64,000 nucleotides of DNA from contig BNBX01000004.1 of assembly GCA_014656175.1 (NCBI GenBank), positions 368,290 to 432,289 of the forward strand, in the 5' to 3' direction. How positions within the stretch are numbered: the stretch's first letter is position 1; each line of letters starts with the position of its first letter. A program made the translations under genes and the position numbers. Positions 27,335 to 35,450 of this stretch are shown here, piece after piece. Source of the stretch: Streptomyces werraensis (GTDB taxonomy: Bacteria; Actinomycetota; Actinomycetes; Streptomycetales; Streptomycetaceae). The notes beneath the pieces are model-generated. The model made no database searches and was not told the DNA's origin. It was given only the letters and a program-made list of their open reading frames with translations.

Positions 27335-28488
27335 GGCCGGCTCCCGGTGGGTATCCGCGCCCGTACGGCGAACCCCCCGCCGGCACGCGGCCCCGCCTCG
27401 AACTCGCCGCCGAGGACGTCCACCCGCTCCCGGAGACCGGCCAGCCCCCGCCCGCTGCCGCCCGGCGAGGTGACGGGCCGCGTCCCGGGACCGTCCGTGC
27501 CGACCTCCACCGTGATGTCCCTCCCGCTGTGCTGCACCAGAACCGAAGTGGCCTGCCCGTGAGCGTACTTGAGGGCGTTGGTGAGGGCCTCCTGCACCAC
27601 CCGGTACGCCACCAGGTCCGCGCTCCCGGTGGACGCCGCCGGGGTGCCCTTCTCGGTGAACTCCACCGGCTGCCCCGCCCGGCGTGTCTGCTCCACCAGC
27701 GTCAGCAGGCGGCCCACCGGAGGGGTCCGGGAGCCCTCGCCGTGGTCCGGGTTCAGCAGGTCGAGCAGGTGCCGCAGGTCGGCGACGGCACGCCGGCCCG
27801 TGTCGGTGACGGCGGTCAGCGCCTCGTCGAGCCGCTCGGGCGCGGCGGTCAGATACCGTGCCGCCTCCGCCTGCACCACCATCGCCGTCACATGGTGGGT
27901 CACCACGTCGTGCAACTCCCGCGCGATCCGCGCCCGTTCGGCCGCCCGCGTCTGCTCCGCCACCTGAGCGCGCCGCTCCGCCTCGGCGATCCTGGTCGAG
28001 CGCAGCCACGCCCCGCCGCCCCACAGCAGACACATCGCCACGTAGAACGACGCGAGCTCGGCCGGCGGCTCGTCCGTCCCGCGCCGCACCAGCTCGGCCA
28101 CGAACAGCACGTACGCCAGGGAGCCCACGGCGACGGTGGTGCGCCGATACCGCTCCAGATGGGCGCCGGTGCTCAGCAGCGCAAGCGGCAGCGCCGCACT
28201 CGCGACGGTGTGGTAGCCGCGCAGCTGGTCCAGCATGAAGCCGGCAGCCACCAGGGACAGGCAGACGGCCGGCCACTGCCGCCGCAGCGCGAGCGGCAGG
28301 GCCTGCAGCCCGACAGCCACGACGGCCGAGGTGTCGTACGGGCGCTCCGCGACCGCGCCGATGTCGGTGCCGCTGCCGCGCAGGCTCGGCACGAACGCCA
28401 GGAAGCACAGCAGCACGGCGAACGGCAGGTCCCGGGCCGTGACGTGCAGTCGGCCCCAGACCTGCCGCAGCCCGTGCGGACGGGTCAC
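27331..28488 (-). CDS. NarL-partner sensor histidine kinase (HisKA_3)
   Basis: A 385-residue membrane kinase. About five hydrophobic helices occupy residues 20-165. The HisKA_3 dimerisation helix is ERARIARELHDVVTHHVTAMVVQAEA, with the phospho-accepting His in ELHDVV. The ATPase part has VVQEALTNALKYAHG and GGSGRGLAGLRERV. I chose GTG 28488 because it overlaps the upstream stop by four bases (GTGA); the frame continues to 28560. It phosphorylates the regulator encoded next. The signal is unknown. Confidence 0.93.
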   Translation of the reverse strand: MTRPHGLRQVWGRLHVTARDLPFAVLLCFLAFVPSLRGSGTDIGAVAERPYDTSAVVAVGLQALPLALRRQWPAVCLSLVAAGFMLDQLRGYHTVASAALPLALLSTGAHLERYRRTTVAVGSLAYVLFVAELVRRGTDEPPAELASFYVAMCLLWGGGAWLRSTRIAEAERRAQVAEQTRAAERARIARELHDVVTHHVTAMVVQAEAARYLTAAPERLDEALTAVTDTGRRAVADLRHLLDLLNPDHGEGSRTPPVGRLLTLVEQTRRAGQPVEFTEKGTPAASTGSADLVAYRVVQEALTNALKYAHGQATSVLVQHSGRDITVEVGTDGPGTRPVTSPGGSGRGLAGLRERVDVLGGEFEAGPRAGGGFAVRARIPTGSRP

Positions 28489-29312
28489 CGGGCGAGCGCG
28501 GCCGTGCCGGCCCGCTTCGAGCGGCGGGGCGTCATCTGGCCGCGCCGACGGGCCAGCCACAGCAGGCCGACGGTCACCAGCGCCCAGAACACCAGCGTGT
28601 ACAGGCTGGCCTCGGGCCCGAACTCACCGCCGCTGATCAGGGTCGGCCCGGAGGTGGAGGCGTCCAGCAGGCCCTGCTGGGTGTCGTTGCCGGAGACCTC
28701 GGTGCTGAAGATGCCGGACGCGGCGAAGTTCCACCCGAAGTGCAGGCCGATCGGCAGCCACAGGCTGCGGGTCGCGACGTACGCGGCGCCCAGCATCGGA
28801 CCCGCCGACAGCGCGATGACGGTGGCGCCCCACAGGCTGGCGTCCGGGTTCAGCAGGTGCCACGCGCCGAACAGCACACTGGTCGGGATCAGCGCCCCCC
28901 ACGTACCGAACCGCTCCTCCATGGTTCTGAACAATACGCCGCGGAACAGAAGTTCCTCCGTGACGGAAGCGCCGGCCATGAACCCGGCCAGCCCCACCGC
29001 GCCGGTGTACGAACCCCAGCCGTCCACCTCGTAGTGCCCGAGGAAAGCGATGTTCGCGACGACGGCCGCGAACACCAGCGTCCCGAGCAGCACGCCCCGG
29101 GCGACCGCGCCGACCGCGCCCTGCCGGGACACCTCCGTGACCGGGCGCTTCTCCGTCCGCCCCACCACCCAGGCGTAGACGTACACGGACAGCGCCGCCG
29201 CCACCAGCCCCAGGCCGAGCGTGGCCCACGGATTGTCCTCGGCGGCGGCCACACTCTGTCCCGCGACCAGGGACACCACCACCACGGCCAGCAACTGCCA
29301 GACGACACGCAC
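28485..29312 (-). CDS. CPBP-family intramembrane metalloprotease
   Basis: A 275-residue multi-pass membrane protein of the CPBP (CAAX protease and bacteriocin-processing, Abi) family. The motifs are present: EExxxR in TEELLFRGVLF, FGAWHLL with His in motif 2, and HFGWNF. GTG 29312 with GAGGAG six bases upstream is a strong start. It is the first gene of an operon with the kinase and regulator through GTGA overlaps, suggesting a link to membrane-stress or peptide signalling, which is inference. Confidence 0.9.
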   Translation of the reverse strand: MRVVWQLLAVVVVSLVAGQSVAAAEDNPWATLGLGLVAAALSVYVYAWVVGRTEKRPVTEVSRQGAVGAVARGVLLGTLVFAAVVANIAFLGHYEVDGWGSYTGAVGLAGFMAGASVTEELLFRGVLFRTMEERFGTWGALIPTSVLFGAWHLLNPDASLWGATVIALSAGPMLGAAYVATRSLWLPIGLHFGWNFAASGIFSTEVSGNDTQQGLLDASTSGPTLISGGEFGPEASLYTLVFWALVTVGLLWLARRRGQMTPRRSKRAGTAALAR

Positions 29313-29435
29313 GACTTGCTCCTCGACAGGGGGGGAAGGCGACGGTGGGACGACCGCCGCTCCGACGGCCCCGACGCTACGGATCCGCGTCGCGGGAAGC
29401 GTCACCAGCGAGTGGACACCCTTGCGTAGCTCCCA

Positions 29436-29463
29436 CGGGGGACAGCACGTGAGCTGTCCCCCG
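29436..29463. promoter_or_regulatory. Large dyad between divergent CPBP and methyltransferase genes
   Basis: CGGGGGACAGC, loop ACGTGA, GCTGTCCCCCG is a perfect 11-bp-arm inverted repeat. It lies in a 302-base gap (29313-29614) between divergent genes, where a terminator is not expected, so an operator is possible. Nothing else is recognisable in this gap. Confidence 0.5.
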
Positions 29464-29614
29464 CGAGGACGGGACGTCTCGCGGGGTCCCCCTCATGGCG
29501 ACGGGGCACCTCGGGACACGACTGTTGATCACCCCCCAACGGGCCCCACCGGACGTGGACGCGGACGCGGGAATGCACCCACCCGAACGGACCCCGGCAG
29601 GGCAGGATGACCCC

Positions 29615-30448
29615 ATGGCGGACACTCCCATCGCGAACACGCACCAGTACGAGGCCTGGAACGGCTACGAGGGCCGGCACTGGGCCGACCACCAGGCCCG
29701 CTACGACGCCCTGAACGACCCCGTGAACGCCCCGCTGTTGGACGCGGCGGCCCTCAGGGCCACGGACACGGTCCTGGACATCGGCTGCGGCAACGGCAGC
29801 GTGACGCGACTGGCGGCCCGCCGCGCACAGCACGCGGTCGGCATCGACCTGTCGGCGCCGATGCTGGAACGCGCGCGAGTGACAGCCGAGGCGGAAGGCC
29901 TCCCCAATGTCACCCACGTCCAGGGGGACGCCCAGGTGCACGCTTTCGAACCGGCGGCCTTCGACGTGGCCTTGAGCCGCTTCGGCGTGATGTTCTTCGC
30001 GGACCCGGTGGCGGCGTTCACGAACATCGCCGGAGCGTTGCGCGAGGGCGGCCGCCTGGCCTTCGTCTGCCCCCAGTCCTTCGACCGCCAGGACCAGGCG
30101 AGGGTGTTCGCAGCGGTGGCGCGGCACGCGCCGCTGCCGGACCTGACGGCGGCGTCGGCGGGGGGCCCGGCATCCTTCGCGGACCCGGCCCGGACGAGGG
30201 CGGTGCTGTCGGCGGCGGGCTTCGACGGCATCGAGGTGACTGCTTTGGACACGGAGCAGGTGTGGGGGCGGGACCCGTCGGCATTCCTCTTCGGGTGGGG
30301 GCCGATGCGGCACTGGCTGCGGGACGTGCCGGAGGAGGCGGTGGGGCGGGCGCGGGAGGCGGCGACGGAGGCGTTCGGGGCGTATGTGACGGGGGAGGGG
30401 GTGCGGCTGAAGATGAGCTGCTGGCTGGTGACGGCGACCCGTGCCTGA
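29615..30448 (+). CDS. Class I SAM-dependent methyltransferase
   Basis: A 277-residue Rossmann-fold methyltransferase. Motif I is TVLDIGCGNGSVTRLA; then HAVGIDLSAPMLERAR, a motif II-like Asp in VTHVQGDAQVH, and VALSRFGVMFFADP. It resembles the ubiquinone/small-molecule methyltransferase group; the substrate is not evident. ATG 29615 has GGCAGGA upstream. The frame is open from 29495 without family sequence. It overlaps the next small gene by eight bases. Confidence 0.85.
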   Translation: MADTPIANTHQYEAWNGYEGRHWADHQARYDALNDPVNAPLLDAAALRATDTVLDIGCGNGSVTRLAARRAQHAVGIDLSAPMLERARVTAEAEGLPNVTHVQGDAQVHAFEPAAFDVALSRFGVMFFADPVAAFTNIAGALREGGRLAFVCPQSFDRQDQARVFAAVARHAPLPDLTAASAGGPASFADPARTRAVLSAAGFDGIEVTALDTEQVWGRDPSAFLFGWGPMRHWLRDVPEEAVGRAREAATEAFGAYVTGEGVRLKMSCWLVTATRA

Positions 30449-30779
30449 CGAAGGAGGCGACCTCGCCCCGGAGTGGGCGGACCGGTCCAACAACGTATGC
30501 GGCGTCCTGCACGGCTGCCGGGACGCTGGCCCGATGGCGGAGCGCTTCGAACGGCTCGGCTGGAGATCCAGGTCCTCGTCCTGGTACGGCTACGAGGTGG
30601 ACACCACGTGGTGCGAGGTCGCACTCGAGCCCATCGACGAGCAGAACGTACTCATGAACGGAGTCGTCGCCCCGTCGCGCTTCGACGACCTGGCCGCCCT
30701 CCTCACCCGCTTCGGCGCGTCGTACACGCTGGAGCTGTACGACGAGAACGACAACCTGCTAAAGAAAACGCATGGCTGA
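30441..30779 (+). CDS. Small hypothetical protein
   Basis: A 112-residue protein of unknown function, overlapping the methyltransferase stop. The part from residue 32 (MAERFERLGWRSRSSSWYGY) reads as genuine protein: mixed alpha/beta, with VALEPIDEQNVLMNGVVAPS (pieces) and LTRFGASYTLELYDENDNLL. The true start might be ATG 30534 instead of GTG 30441. No domain recognised. Confidence 0.55.
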   Translation: MPDEGGDLAPEWADRSNNVCGVLHGCRDAGPMAERFERLGWRSRSSSWYGYEVDTTWCEVALEPIDEQNVLMNGVVAPSRFDDLAALLTRFGASYTLELYDENDNLLKKTHG

Positions 30780-30820
30780 TCCCTCAGGCTGCCGGCCCAC
30801 GGCCAAGCCGCTGGGCTGCT

Positions 30821-31012
30821 CTACAACAGGTGGTCGGCCTTCCCGGCCTTGATGTCTGTGATGAGGGTGCGCAGGGCCTCGAGGGAGTCGGTGAGGGGGT
30901 TCTCCTCCTGGCCGGCGACGGCTATGTACCCGTTGCCGTCGGTATCGGTACCGAGGCGGAAGCAGGAGCTGCCCTCACCGCAGAACGGGGCTTCCCAGGT
31001 GATGTCAGCCAT
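30821..31012 (-). CDS. DUF397 small protein
   Basis: A 63-residue DUF397 protein: ITWEAPFCGEGSSCFRLG, then YIAVAGQEENPLTDSLEALRTLITDIKAG in pieces. DUF397 proteins almost always accompany a WhiJ-like XRE regulator, here 11 bases upstream, and such pairs act as toxin-antitoxin-like or developmental regulators in Streptomyces. Both genes are read from the same strand. Confidence 0.9.
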   Translation of the reverse strand: MADITWEAPFCGEGSSCFRLGTDTDGNGYIAVAGQEENPLTDSLEALRTLITDIKAGKADHLL

Positions 31013-31023
31013 GTGGTCACTCC

Positions 31024-31875
31024 TCATAGGTGGTGAGCGAACTCGCGGATGAAGTCGCGGGACCGCTCCGGTGACAGTGCCAGACCTTCCAACAGGTCGA
31101 GCTGCGCACGGTATTTCGCGAGCTGGGTCTCCGCGTGGAGAAAATCCGGCCCGTGAGAGTTGTCGATCTGCACGGTGTCGAGCTGCCTCACAGGCCCTTC
31201 GGCGTAGACGACGGTCTGTCCCGCTCCTGGGAAGGCACCGTGGTCGAAGGGAAGCACAAGTACGGTGACGTGGTCCCACTCGGAGACTTCCAGCAAGTAC
31301 TGCAACTGCCCTCGGGCAACAGCCCGTCCCCCGAACTGCATCCGAAGCGCTGCTTCATGGATGACGGCTACATACGGGACGGGGTTGTCGCGGGTGATCA
31401 CACTCTGGCGCTCTGCACGGTGGGCCAGGCGGAGAGCGACCTCATGCTCGGGAAGCTGCGGTACGACGGCGCGGAAGATGGCCATCGCATGCTCGGGCGT
31501 CTGCAACAGCCCTGGCACATGAACGGTGTTCGCGCCCCGTAGACGTACCGCGTACGCCTCGGTTTCCGAGATGTCCAGAAACCCCTGGGGCAGGCTGCCC
31601 CGATAACGCTCCCACCACCCTGCCTGGCTCGGCTCCGCCATCTCGACGAGGGCATCGATGTACGTCTCGTCGGTGCAGTCACAGTTGCAGGCCAGTTTGC
31701 GCAGCCGTTCGGCATTGATGCCGCGCTGTCCGGACTCCATGTTGGAGATGCGGCTCCGGTCGACACCGAGGAGCCCCGCGGCATACTCCGCGGACATGCC
31801 GGCTGCGGTGCGCATCCTGCGCAATTCACTACCCAGACGCTTCTGGCGCTGAGTGAGAACCGTCCTTGGGGGCAT
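31024..31875 (-). CDS. XRE-family regulator with DUF5753 domain (WhiJ-like)
   Basis: A 283-residue protein. The N-terminal HTH is LGSELRRMRTAAGMSAEYAAGLLGVDRSRISNMESGQR (pieces). The rest is a DUF5753 domain, with WWERYRGSLPQGFLDISETEA, VHVPGLLQTPEHAMAIFRAV and HEAALRMQFG. It forms a unit with the DUF397 gene and, divergently, an anti-sigma-like ATPase gene at 32129, the three-gene-type group known from whiJ/abaA loci. Targets are unknown. The divergent gap of 253 bases holds no gene. Confidence 0.93.
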   Translation of the reverse strand: MPPRTVLTQRQKRLGSELRRMRTAAGMSAEYAAGLLGVDRSRISNMESGQRGINAERLRKLACNCDCTDETYIDALVEMAEPSQAGWWERYRGSLPQGFLDISETEAYAVRLRGANTVHVPGLLQTPEHAMAIFRAVVPQLPEHEVALRLAHRAERQSVITRDNPVPYVAVIHEAALRMQFGGRAVARGQLQYLLEVSEWDHVTVLVLPFDHGAFPGAGQTVVYAEGPVRQLDTVQIDNSHGPDFLHAETQLAKYRAQLDLLEGLALSPERSRDFIREFAHHL

Positions 31876-32128
31876 GGCGTTCCTTCCGTACGGCGTGCTG
31901 TCCGGATCAGTCCTATAAGCACAGGTTCACCGCATCGAGGCCATTGTTCCGGACCGCATGGCAAATATGGCCCCTGCTGGTCTACCGTCAGTATTGCGCA
32001 AGTTACACAACGCGATGCCGGAACTGCACCGCGCGAGCACGCCCGCCTGCCCTGGGACGGGTGTGCCCGCGACCAGGGCGGTAGGCCACCGGCGAGTTCA
32101 ACCCCTGTCCACATGAACGGAGTTCGCC

Positions 32129-32542
32129 ATGTCCGCGATCCCTCCGGTGCCCATCCATTGGCATCTCCCCGCCCACCCCGCCTCCGTACGGCGGGCCCGC
32201 CATGCCGTGACCGGTTCCCTGCCGCACGCCCTCCGCCCGCACCTCGGCGACGACCTCGGACTGCTGACCTCCGAACTGGTCACCAACGCCATCCGCCACG
32301 GAGCGTGCGGGAAGGACGAGAACCTGATCGAACTCGTCCTGTGGCCTGCCGAAGGACACTACTGGCTCGCTGTCTCCGACCCGGGCATCGGCAAGCCGGA
32401 ACTGGCGTACCCGAGCGCGGACGCGGAGAACGGCCGGGGCCTGCTCCTCGTCGACCACCTCGCCGCAGCCTGGACCGTTCGTCCCCGCCCTAACCGGGGC
32501 ACCTCCGTGGTCGCCGGCCTCGCTTACCGCCAGGGCAGCTGA
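32129..32542 (+). CDS. RsbW-like GHKL ATP-binding regulatory protein
   Basis: A 137-residue single-domain GHKL ATPase of the anti-sigma kinase-like type. N-box LLTSELVTNAIRHGA, G1 box VSDPGIGKPEL, G2 box ENGRGLLLVDHLAAAW, and GTSVVAGL at the end. Such proteins bind sigma or anti-anti-sigma factors, or act as partners of WhiJ-like systems. It is the last core-looking gene before the island. Confidence 0.88.
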   Translation: MSAIPPVPIHWHLPAHPASVRRARHAVTGSLPHALRPHLGDDLGLLTSELVTNAIRHGACGKDENLIELVLWPAEGHYWLAVSDPGIGKPELAYPSADAENGRGLLLVDHLAAAWTVRPRPNRGTSVVAGLAYRQGS

Positions 32543-32665
32543 CCTGGCGGAGTGGTCGGCAGGGCCGGCCTGATAGCACAGCCCATTCCACTGTCAGGCC
32601 GGCTGCCCCGACACAGCGAAGTGGGAGTCGTCAAGTGCCAGCGCCCAGGCGCGGGCCTCGGGCAA

Positions 32666-32709
32666 GGTCCCCCCGGCAGTTCTCGCACCTATGCACGCGG
32701 TTCCGGAGG
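32666..32709 (-). repeat. Degenerate copy of the tRNA-Arg 3' part (probable relic attachment site)
   Basis: Aligned without gaps to 43137-43180 inside tRNA-Arg(CCG), 35 of 44 bases are identical. The first 14 bases match at 13 positions (GGTCCCCCCGGCAG against GGTGCCCCCGGCAG), and TCCGGAGG at the other end is exact. Orientation is the same as the tRNA copy, and similarity stops just past the anticodon. This is the geometry of an integration core: 3' part of the tRNA repeated at the far end of the insert. The T-loop is mutated, so it is not functional as tRNA. Confidence 0.72.
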
Positions 32710-32844
32710 GTGCTCGGCGGTGAGGCAAGTCTGCTGGCCGGGGCGCCGCCAACTGGCATCTGACACCTGACAGGGAATAAGCCTAGCCCCATGCCGCACC
32801 TGCCGGGCCCTGAGGGTGGCCGTTAGAGGCGAGACGGCTACGTC

Positions 32845-32858
32845 TTGCCGAACGGCAA
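32845..32858. promoter_or_regulatory. Palindrome upstream of the MORC operon
   Basis: TTGCCG-AA-CGGCAA is a perfect 14-base palindrome about 245 bases before the operon start. It shares the centre CGAACG with the palindrome between the methyltransferase and endonuclease genes at 41783-41798. It may be an operator; this is inference. Confidence 0.4.
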
Positions 32859-33101
32859 TGAGCCAGTCGGCCGGGTATCGCCTTATTGGGTTGTTCCGTC
32901 ACGTTCCGTAACCGCCACCTGTGCGGCCCGACTAATGGCCTATCGGCCCCGGATTCCGCAAGCGGCAGACGAGCTGTCAGTGGTCGCCTATACCCTCAGG
33001 ATCAACGCGTGACTCGTCGGAGTCGGGCTATTTCGCCATGCGCTGACGTGCGAAAGCGGTTCTCTAGTGCGTCTGCTTAACCAGGAGAGGGTTCTGCCGG
33101 A

Positions 33102-35450
33102 GTGAAGATCACCCCTTCGGCCCGCGTGCTGCGCATGCTGGGCGAGATCGAGTTCGACGAGTGGCAGTGTGTGGCCGAGCTCGTCGATAACTCCTTCGAT
33201 GACTTCGGCGAGATCGTTCGTTCCGGTGTGGAGTGGCCCGACGGGTTCAAGGTCAGTGTGTCCTTGCCGTCCTCGGCCAACGGGGAGCTCGTCATCGCCG
33301 ATACCGGTCGGGGCATGACGTACGAGCGTCTGGAGCGCGCGGTGCGCGCTGGCTGGTCCGGCAACGACATGCACGACAAGCTCGGCCTGTTCGGCATGGG
33401 CTTTAACGTAGCCACCGCCCGCCTCGGCAAGCGCACCCGCGTCCTGACTACGCGGTCCGGCGACAGCGAGTGGATCGGCGTCGAAATCGACCTGGACCAC
33501 ATCCGGGACGACTTCGAGGCGACGGACATCACCGAGCCGAAGAGTGACCCCGCTCAGCACGGCACGCGGATTGTCATCGACCGGCTGAACCGGACGCGCG
33601 CCGAGTGGCTGCGCCGCAACGGGCAAGCACTTCGCAACATGCTGGGCTCCGTGTACTCGTGGATCCTGGACGCACGCGGCTTCGAGCTCTACGTGGGCGG
33701 AACCCGGGTCAAGCCGGTCCGGCACTGCCGTTGGGGGGACGACCGCTTCGTGCTCTACAACGGCAAGGAGCGTATCCCCGCGTACATCGAAATTAACGAG
33801 GAGCTCCAGGACGGGGTGGCCTGCTCCGACTGCGGCCAGTGGCAGCTGACTTACGGTGACGAATGCGCCGACTGCGGTAGTGAGAAGCTCACCGTACGCA
33901 AACGCCGGATCTGGGGCTGGCTCGGCATTCAGCGTTACCTCCACAAGACCGACTACGGAATCGACTTCCTTCGCAACGGTCGCAAGATCCTGCGCTGGGA
34001 CAGGCAGTTGTTCACCTGGAACAATCCCGACGGCGTTCCCGGCAACGAGGACCCCGAGTATCCTGTCGAGCTTGCCCACCAGGGTGGTCGCATCATCGGA
34101 GAGATCCACCTCGACCACGTCCCCGTGACCTACCAGAAGGACGCCTTCGAGTACGCGGACCGGAGCTGGCGCAGCGCTGTGGAACTGCTGCGTGGGGTGG
34201 CACCGCTCCAGCCCAAAAGGGCTGAGGCACTCGGCTACCCGGAGAACGTGAGCCCGCTCGCCCTGCTGTTCAAGGGATACCGCCGTAACGACGCCGGCCT
34301 GCGCTGCCTGGTACCCGGTGACGGCCGCAAGCCCATCCACGATGAGACCCGCCGCTGGGGCAATGAGTTCCACAAGGGCAATCCGGCCTTCCAGACGGAC
34401 GAACGCTGGTGGCAGGCGATCCTCGAACACGAGGAGAGTAAGAACAAGGGGAAGCAGGCCAAGACGACGGCCAGCGTCCCGAACCAGCCCGACGAGCAGG
34501 CGGTCATGGATGCCCTCGGCGTGCCCGCCGACGCGCCCGCCTCTGGCTCCACCCAGCCGACCGGCCCGGAGGCGGGCGGCGGTGACACGACCACCAATCC
34601 GGAAGAGGCGAAGGGGAAGTCCGAGACCCGAAGCGAGCGCTTGGCTCGCTATGAGAACGCCTCGACACGGCACTCGTACCTCAGTCGCCCGTTCGGCCAC
34701 CCCAACCTCGGCTACATGAACGTCGAGACGCGCCTTCTCAAGAGTGGTGAGCCTCTCCTCGACGACTTGGGACAGGCCGTCCCGGTCCTGCTCGACCAGC
34801 GCGCGGGCAACGAACTGACCGCCTTCGTTGATGCCGACCACGAGGTGTTCCGGCGGTTCGGCGCGGATTACGCCGATCTCCTCCTGGCCGAACTGGCACC
34901 TCTGCTGAAGGTTCGCGCGCGCTCCGAGTGGGGCCCGTCCCAGCTGGTCGCCGGCATCCGCGCTCAGTCCCTCAAGGAGGGCGCGCTGGACGGCACCACG
35001 GTCGGTGCAGAGGCCCGTGACCTGCTGAACGAGATCCGCAGCCGCACGGTCGCCGAACTCAACCGCTCCGGTGAGTATCGCCAGGTCTTCGGCCACCTCA
35101 GCGAGGAGGAGAGGACGGCTGTCGAAGAGTCGATGATCGCCTCTGGTCGTGTCGGCCAGGTCGGACGCTTGGGTCAGGATGCCGGGTTCATCTCCTACCT
35201 CCCCGCACTGGCGCTTGTTCGCCTGGTGGAGGCGATGCCCGAGGCGTTCCTGGATCGCCGAGTCTTCCGGGGCCCGTACGCTGATGTGAAATCACCATCC
35301 GCGCGTTCCCTGAGTCTGGCCCGTGTCACGGGCTACCTGGCCGACGTGGCAACCATCGGGACCTTCGCCGGTGAGGCCACCGCCCTCCAGCTCCAGCGTG
35401 CCCGCCTCAGCATCACCCTGCTCGCTGACGAGCTGGCCGGTGACGAGTGA
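33102..35450 (+). CDS. MORC/MutL-type GHKL ATPase with zinc ribbon
   Basis: A 782-residue ATPase and the first operon gene. The GHKL domain has N-box VAELVDNSFDDF (26-37), G1 IADTGRGM (65-72) and G2 KLGLFGMGFNVATA (93-106). An S5-fold region follows to about 360, interrupted by a zinc ribbon with CSDC (241-244) and CADC (255-258), and containing RNGRKILRWDR. A low-complexity linker (about 445-540) leads to a helical C-terminal domain of about 240 residues. MORC proteins are ATP-gated dimers that clamp DNA; bacterial ones occur beside restriction genes. GTG 33102 has AGGAGAGG upstream. The stop overlaps the helicase start (GTGA). Confidence 0.88.
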   Translation: MKITPSARVLRMLGEIEFDEWQCVAELVDNSFDDFGEIVRSGVEWPDGFKVSVSLPSSANGELVIADTGRGMTYERLERAVRAGWSGNDMHDKLGLFGMGFNVATARLGKRTRVLTTRSGDSEWIGVEIDLDHIRDDFEATDITEPKSDPAQHGTRIVIDRLNRTRAEWLRRNGQALRNMLGSVYSWILDARGFELYVGGTRVKPVRHCRWGDDRFVLYNGKERIPAYIEINEELQDGVACSDCGQWQLTYGDECADCGSEKLTVRKRRIWGWLGIQRYLHKTDYGIDFLRNGRKILRWDRQLFTWNNPDGVPGNEDPEYPVELAHQGGRIIGEIHLDHVPVTYQKDAFEYADRSWRSAVELLRGVAPLQPKRAEALGYPENVSPLALLFKGYRRNDAGLRCLVPGDGRKPIHDETRRWGNEFHKGNPAFQTDERWWQAILEHEESKNKGKQAKTTASVPNQPDEQAVMDALGVPADAPASGSTQPTGPEAGGGDTTTNPEEAKGKSETRSERLARYENASTRHSYLSRPFGHPNLGYMNVETRLLKSGEPLLDDLGQAVPVLLDQRAGNELTAFVDADHEVFRRFGADYADLLLAELAPLLKVRARSEWGPSQLVAGIRAQSLKEGALDGTTVGAEARDLLNEIRSRTVAELNRSGEYRQVFGHLSEEERTAVEESMIASGRVGQVGRLGQDAGFISYLPALALVRLVEAMPEAFLDRRVFRGPYADVKSPSARSLSLARVTGYLADVATIGTFAGEATALQLQRARLSITLLADELAGDE

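Larger units (their letters stand above)
32543..33101. other. Gene-free left edge of the island
   Basis: A 559-base stretch with visibly lower GC than its flanks and no gene. It contains the degenerate tRNA copy (32666-32709), the palindrome TTGCCGAACGGCAA (32845-32858), and the ribosome site AGGAGAGG (33083-33090) of the ATPase gene. The promoter of the four-gene operon must lie here; no clear -35/-10 pair could be chosen. Confidence 0.6.
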
